The notes beneath the pieces were generated by a model. That model was given only the letters and a program-made list of their open reading frames with translations, did not search any database and was not told the DNA's origin. From Bacteriovoracaceae bacterium (lineage in GTDB: Bacteria > Bdellovibrionota > Bacteriovoracia > Bacteriovoracales > Bacteriovoracaceae), in contig CANFHC010000010.1 of the NCBI GenBank assembly GCA_947446575.1, positions 62,001 to 126,000 of the forward strand: a stretch of 64,000 nt of DNA, written 5' to 3'. The position numbers were made by a program, and so were the translations under genes. Positions 59,723-64,000 of the stretch are shown here, one piece after another; position 1 is the first letter of the stretch, and each line of letters opens with the position of its first letter.

Positions 59723-62700
59723 TTAAACTAAAGTTGAATTATTTTGGTAGCGCACTTCCCTATACCCCTTCACATTTTCCAATTTTTTAAGTTCAGAATA
59801 ATTTAACTGCTCTCCTAAAATCTTTGTTCGAATATCTTCAGCAATAGAGCGCTCTTTTTTATGCCAATCTGACAGTAGCGGTCTTAAAAAACGCGCATGT
59901 CTCATCATTTTTAGCATCCATGGTTTTGGAGAGAAATCAAATTCTATTTTTTTAGATCCAACATCAAAACTCGGTCTATTGATAAAAGTTTTCTTGAAAC
60001 TACTTCCTAGAGTTTGATAGGCAGATTTATCATGATGTCTTCGCATTGGAGAGATCATCATATGGGCGATATATACTTCATCTTTGATAAAATACGTTTT
60101 AGCGAGTGTGCGAATCGCCATTTGTAATTCAACGCCAGCATAATTCTTTGCAAGAATGTTTGCATTCACTTTAAAGCTTAAAAGCTCGACCCCGCGATCA
60201 TAAATTATCAAATCGTGTATATATTGACTTAGGTATTCTTCAGGAATACCTGGAAGAATAGTTTTAAGTTCAGATAAGTTTTCTTCCAACAACTTAACTA
60301 GAATAGTTCCATTAAAAAGAGAACTCTCCATTATTGATTGTTTAAGCAATACTAGTTTTGAGAGCTCAACACTTTTATTTGAAGTAAATCCCTCAAGAAT
60401 CATTTTTCGACCTAGCACAAAGGCCTGCAAATTATTTTCGAGCTCCGTCTTTTTCATTGTGCGAGCAAACGCAGCTTCCATATCCTTTAATTCAAAAGGC
60501 AGTAATCCTTTTTGAAATGCAGCCCCTAAAATCATGGCAGAAGCATAAACACTTTTCCCTAGGGTTTCTTCGCACGCATCTTTCATAGGAAGCATCGTCA
60601 GTTTATTTCCTAAGAGATTTTTTAATTTACTTTGAAGAGCTATTTCATTTATCGGAAGTTTCTCTACTCCTCGATCTAATAGAATAGATAATGGCACTTG
60701 AAATTTTTCATCCAAGATCACTTCGCCCTTCGTACTTAAAAATGCCAAGTGTTGTGAGCCATCGAGAAGATCGGGAGACAATAATAAATCTGCTCCACCT
60801 AAGGGAGTGACCTGCGCGTGTGATTTACCTAATTGATAAAGAGCTAAGTGCGAAGTCACGTTCCCATTTCTTTGTGCAAGCCCCTTTTGATCGACAAATT
60901 TAAAATCGATATCTGAGCGTCCGCCCATTGAGCGCGCAGCTTCTGCTAACACGCGAGAAATAGTTGTAACTCCCGATCCACCGACACCAGTGACAACTAA
61001 GCGGTAATCAACTCCGCTTGCGATATCAACGAGAGATTTTTTTATTTGCGGGAGAGGAATATCAGAAGTATTCTCTTTAAGCATTGGTGTTTTAGATTTA
61101 TACAAACTTGGATGAAATTGGGCCACTTCCACTAATTCAAAACTAGGGCATACTTTTATTTTCGTACAATATGAATCGGCCACACAGATTTGTGGATCAA
61201 TCATAACTTTTGTTCCATAGGCATCAAATGTTTGTGATAACCCCGGGCATCCAGTCATCTCAACGCACTCACGGCAATCCTCGCATGCATCAGTATTAAT
61301 CTGATAAAAATTTTGCACTGGAATTGTTTCGTTTTTTGCAAATATTTTCCTCTCAACTGCTTTTTTCTTCCCGTGAAAAGTAAGGCCACATTCTTTATTA
61401 GAAATTATAACCTTCGTGCCTTTTTTTGAAATTATTTCGCGCATCATGTTTTGATAAAAATAGCGGTCACTCGGATTAACTTCAATCGCTTCATTGACTC
61501 CAAGAGCTTTAACCATGTTGAGCATATCTTGTGAAGGTCGTTTAAATCCTTCCACTGACTCGCCTGTTCGCGGAGTAAACTGATGACCAGTCATCGCTGT
61601 ATTATCATTATCAAGGATGATATAAGTAATATCGTGATTCATTTGCACAGAATTTGATATATCAGTGATCCCTGAATGGAAAAAAGTTGAATCTCCCATT
61701 AAAACGACTGAAGGATTAGTCGTGAATAAATCCACTCCAGCACCTAGAGCTCCACCTTGTCCCATTGCTGAGAGGTTGTGCATTTCTTTAAATGGCTCTA
61801 GAAATGAAAGTGAGTAACAACCAACGTCTCCGTGAGAGAGCAAATTGATATTTTGTTTTTTTAAGTGTGATCTTAGGTCTTTCATTAAAGAAAGTGTTTC
61901 TCTATGCGGACAGCCCGGACAAAATGTCGGAAGTCTTCTCGGCATTGCTTCTGTTAATGTCTCGCCTTTTTTAATTTCATGACACGCAGAAAGTCCCAAC
62001 AATTTAAATACGCTTGAAACTTTATCTACAACGATTTCGTAATTTAATCCGCCATGAGTAGGAAAACCTTCACCATCACCTATTTTTTTTCCGTAAATTT
62101 TTAATTTAATATTATGGCGAGAACACAACTCATAAATTTCTGTTTCTAAAAATCCTCTTTTTTCTTCCACTACAACTAATGTTTCTAGAGAAGTTAGGTA
62201 GGGCACCAATAAATCTGAAACTAAGGGATAAGGTGCAGCAACTTTATAAAGGGAGAATCGAGAAAGAGCATCGTTATCATCAAGAACATGTTTTAAAATT
62301 TCAAACACCGCACCACTGGTAATAAAGCCCACTTTAGAATCGAGATTTCCAAATTTTTTATCTAAGTTAAATTTTTTCAGAGCTTCGTAAACTTTAGGAA
62401 AGCGATCGGTAATCATTGCGACATCTGCTTTGAGTGAATTAGGAGGAACCATTACATTTTTAGATAAATCAAATGTCGCTGGATCTAATTCAATAAGCTC
62501 ACTATTAATTTTTTTCTCTTCTCCCAACTCAACTCGCCCTCCTCCTTCGGCCATAAAAGTTGTGAGTAAAAGTCCTTGGTACACTGAAGTTTGCAGAGAA
62601 ATTTCTAAAGCTACCTTTATCCAATTTTTTAATTCAGCTGGAGTTGATGGATCTAAAAAAGGAATATGCAAATGTTTGAAAAGATATCTCGAGTCTGCGG

Positions 62701-63085
62701 GGCTAGAAGTTGAAATCGACCAAGGGTCATCTCCAACAACAATAACTACTCCACCCGTTCCTGGATTGGCAAAATTTCCAACAGATAAAGCATCGGCGGC
62801 AACATGTAGCCCCATTGACTTCATGGCCACTAAGGCATTTTTATGGGCCTGTTTTGCTCCACTGGCCATCGCTGCGGCATTGGCTTCACTATTGGCAATG
62901 ACTACACGCAATCCCTTTTTTTGAAATTCTTCTTTTTTTTCGTAGAGAATATTAAAATAATCGGCCAGTGGAGAGCCGGGATAACCGGTGTATAAATGGA
63001 AACCAGCCTCGAGAGCACCCTCAATTATTAGCTCATTTCCGTTTTTAATTTGTATATGCGAATTATTGGTCATTTGCGAACTCAT
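59723..63085 (-). CDS. Indolepyruvate:ferredoxin oxidoreductase, alpha-ferredoxin-beta fusion
   Basis: About 1120 aa; start taken at ATG 63085 (GGTGAG upstream), though GTG 63100 is possible. In order: pyrimidine-binding domain (HLYTGYPGSPLADYF), thiamine-diphosphate domain (PTFCPGCPHRETL, HGDVGCYSL, LMGDSTFFHSGITDI, DNDNTAMTGHQ), two ferredoxin Cys clusters (CEDCRECVEMTGCPG and CVADSYCTKIKVCPS), gamma-type domain (VVTGVGGSGVTTISRVLAEAA), and a C-terminal helical region. It oxidises aryl-pyruvates from Phe, Tyr and Trp to aryl-acetyl-CoA. IorA and IorB are usually separate; here they form one chain. Divergent from a 4-hydroxyphenylpyruvate dioxygenase gene. Confidence 0.88.
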   Translation of the reverse strand: MSSQMTNNSHIQIKNGNELIIEGALEAGFHLYTGYPGSPLADYFNILYEKKEEFQKKGLRVVIANSEANAAAMASGAKQAHKNALVAMKSMGLHVAADALSVGNFANPGTGGVVIVVGDDPWSISTSSPADSRYLFKHLHIPFLDPSTPAELKNWIKVALEISLQTSVYQGLLLTTFMAEGGGRVELGEEKKINSELIELDPATFDLSKNVMVPPNSLKADVAMITDRFPKVYEALKKFNLDKKFGNLDSKVGFITSGAVFEILKHVLDDNDALSRFSLYKVAAPYPLVSDLLVPYLTSLETLVVVEEKRGFLETEIYELCSRHNIKLKIYGKKIGDGEGFPTHGGLNYEIVVDKVSSVFKLLGLSACHEIKKGETLTEAMPRRLPTFCPGCPHRETLSLMKDLRSHLKKQNINLLSHGDVGCYSLSFLEPFKEMHNLSAMGQGGALGAGVDLFTTNPSVVLMGDSTFFHSGITDISNSVQMNHDITYIILDNDNTAMTGHQFTPRTGESVEGFKRPSQDMLNMVKALGVNEAIEVNPSDRYFYQNMMREIISKKGTKVIISNKECGLTFHGKKKAVERKIFAKNETIPVQNFYQINTDACEDCRECVEMTGCPGLSQTFDAYGTKVMIDPQICVADSYCTKIKVCPSFELVEVAQFHPSLYKSKTPMLKENTSDIPLPQIKKSLVDIASGVDYRLVVTGVGGSGVTTISRVLAEAARSMGGRSDIDFKFVDQKGLAQRNGNVTSHLALYQLGKSHAQVTPLGGADLLLSPDLLDGSQHLAFLSTKGEVILDEKFQVPLSILLDRGVEKLPINEIALQSKLKNLLGNKLTMLPMKDACEETLGKSVYASAMILGAAFQKGLLPFELKDMEAAFARTMKKTELENNLQAFVLGRKMILEGFTSNKSVELSKLVLLKQSIMESSLFNGTILVKLLEENLSELKTILPGIPEEYLSQYIHDLIIYDRGVELLSFKVNANILAKNYAGVELQMAIRTLAKTYFIKDEVYIAHMMISPMRRHHDKSAYQTLGSSFKKTFINRPSFDVGSKKIEFDFSPKPWMLKMMRHARFLRPLLSDWHKKERSIAEDIRTKILGEQLNYSELKKLENVKGYREVRYQNNSTLV

Positions 63086-63180
63086 TTTTATGTTGCTCAC
63101 CGGTCTTTAAGAGTGTTTAAATTTCGTTATTATTTTCATCTAATAATACAGAGAAGTACATCAAACAAGGAAGGTAACTT

Positions 63181-64000
63181 GTGTCAAATATATCTGAAGA
63201 AAACCCACTAGGGATAGAGGCCATAGATCATTTAGAATTTTGTACTGATTCGCTTCAGACAAAAACCATCGATACACTCTACAAATTTGGTTTTGAAAAA
63301 TCCTATATTGATCCTGAAAGCAATTCAGAACTATACTCTCAAGGCCAAGTGCGCTTTGTGGTGGTCGCTCATCCTGATCAAAACCAACACAGTGTTCAAT
63401 ATTTTAAAAGTCATGGTGAAGGTGTTTGTAAAATATCTTTTTTAGTTGAAAACGCCGAACACGCTCTTACAGAGGCAGTTAGAAGAGGAGCTGAATTAAA
63501 AGCTCCATTAACCACAGTTGAAAGTGAGCACGGAGTCTACCGTTTTGGATCTATCCAAGGCTTTGGCGATGTTCTCAATGAATTTGTGGAGCGACCAAAA
63601 GCTTTTTTCCGCCCGCAATATACAAAATGTGAATCAGACCCAAAAGCCAGACCCCTGGCACAAAGATTTTCTCGCATCGATCATTTGACCAATAATGTTG
63701 CCAAAGGTGAAATGCGAAGATGGGTGGAATTTTATAAACAAATTTTTGGCATGAAAGTCACTCGCTACTTCGATATCAAAGGACAAAAAACGGGCCTTGA
63801 ATCTGAAGTTGTTCAACTAGCAAATGGTTCAGTCATCATTCCTATTAACGAGCCAGCTGAAAATAATTCAAAGTCTCAAATCCAAGAATTTTTAGATCTT
63901 CATAAAGGTCCGGGCGTGCAGCATATTGCGTTGATGACTGCTGATATCACAAAATCTGTTGAAGATTTGCAAGAACGTGGAATTAAATTTTTAGGCATAC
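63181..64000 (+). CDS. hpd: 4-hydroxyphenylpyruvate dioxygenase (3' partial)
   Basis: Open from GTG 63181 (AAGGAAGG about 6 nt upstream) to the window end; 273 residues visible of about 360-380. Two VOC domains: N-terminal IEAIDHLEFCTDSL, then SRIDHLTNNVAKGEMRRWVEF and FGMKVTRYFDI. Iron ligands are His in RIDHLTNNV and in GVQHIALMTADI; the Glu lies beyond the window. NGSVIIPINEPA is the HPPD substrate loop. It turns 4-hydroxyphenylpyruvate into homogentisate in tyrosine catabolism. Shares a 95-nt intergenic region with the indolepyruvate oxidoreductase gene. Confidence 0.93.
   Translation, partial: MSNISEENPLGIEAIDHLEFCTDSLQTKTIDTLYKFGFEKSYIDPESNSELYSQGQVRFVVVAHPDQNQHSVQYFKSHGEGVCKISFLVENAEHALTEAVRRGAELKAPLTTVESEHGVYRFGSIQGFGDVLNEFVERPKAFFRPQYTKCESDPKARPLAQRFSRIDHLTNNVAKGEMRRWVEFYKQIFGMKVTRYFDIKGQKTGLESEVVQLANGSVIIPINEPAENNSKSQIQEFLDLHKGPGVQHIALMTADITKSVEDLQERGIKFLGI

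Noticed and set aside
62430-62924. 164-codon plus-strand ORF
   Set aside because: Lies wholly antisense to the indolepyruvate oxidoreductase gene, whose motifs are unambiguous in the other strand.
1-64000. tRNA, rRNA, CRISPR arrays, insertion sequences, prophage genes
   Set aside because: Looked for T-loop motifs, regularly spaced repeats, transposase and integrase motifs; none found.

Overview
The window is AT-rich, densely packed bacterial DNA from a Gram-negative organism: several genes encode lipoproteins with clear lipoboxes, outer-membrane beta-barrels, an OmpA-type protein and periplasmic c-type cytochromes. The many secreted proteins of unknown function, the varied exported peptidases (M36/M4-like, HELTH zincin, M14, M23, S8-like) and the strong emphasis on amino-acid and ketone-body oxidation fit a Bdellovibrionota/Bacteriovoracia-type predator. 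That assignment is an inference from gene content. I see no rRNA, tRNA, insertion sequence, CRISPR array or prophage.

Layout. 1-7 kb: the 3' part of a secreted zincin, a barrel protein, a DUF1513 propeller and small exported proteins. 7-10.6 kb: acetoacetyl-CoA synthetase and two-subunit class I fumarase, whose alpha chain has a histone-H1-like Lys/Ala tail. 10.7-14.7 kb: UvrD/Rep helicase, a PAS histidine kinase and a lipoprotein pair. 14.8-21 kb: a leucine-degradation (liu) operon with methylcrotonyl-CoA carboxylase split into separate BC and BCCP proteins, methylglutaconyl-CoA hydratase and HMG-CoA lyase. 21.2-38.5 kb: two paralogous ~875-aa secreted proteins flank acetyl-CoA synthetase, a Nudix-MBL fusion, a compact subtilase-like protein, a 1094-aa Gly/Asp-repeat protein, and a b561/SHP/diheme-cytochrome operon behind an attenuator-like leader. 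38.6-43.5 kb: a tightly overlapped five-gene operon (PHP, arginase, OlsB-like acyltransferase, M14 peptidase, alpha/beta hydrolase) and Fe-superoxide dismutase. 43.7-48.7 kb: OmpA protein, a glucan-water-dikinase-like enzyme, an MFS carrier and a PAP2 phosphatase. 48.9-64 kb: nitronate monooxygenase, a degenerate REC/HD-GYP protein, a HELTH zincin, a divergent DnaA paralogue, DUF3050, an M23 peptidase, and an indolepyruvate oxidoreductase fusion divergent from 4-hydroxyphenylpyruvate dioxygenase (cut by the window end).

How it fits together. Leucine, aromatic amino acids, acetoacetate and acetate all feed into acetyl-CoA, and fumarase belongs to the TCA cycle, as expected of a cell that lives on protein.

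Unusual regulatory features stand out. Several genes lack a Shine-Dalgarno (SD) sequence but have a -10-like hexamer 6-7 nt before ATG (leaderless candidates). One of these genes begins inside its neighbour and carries that neighbour's terminator in its own reading frame. Two exported proteins appear to start at non-canonical CTG and ATT/ATC codons. The cytochrome operon is preceded by a 14-codon leader peptide with mutually exclusive hairpins.
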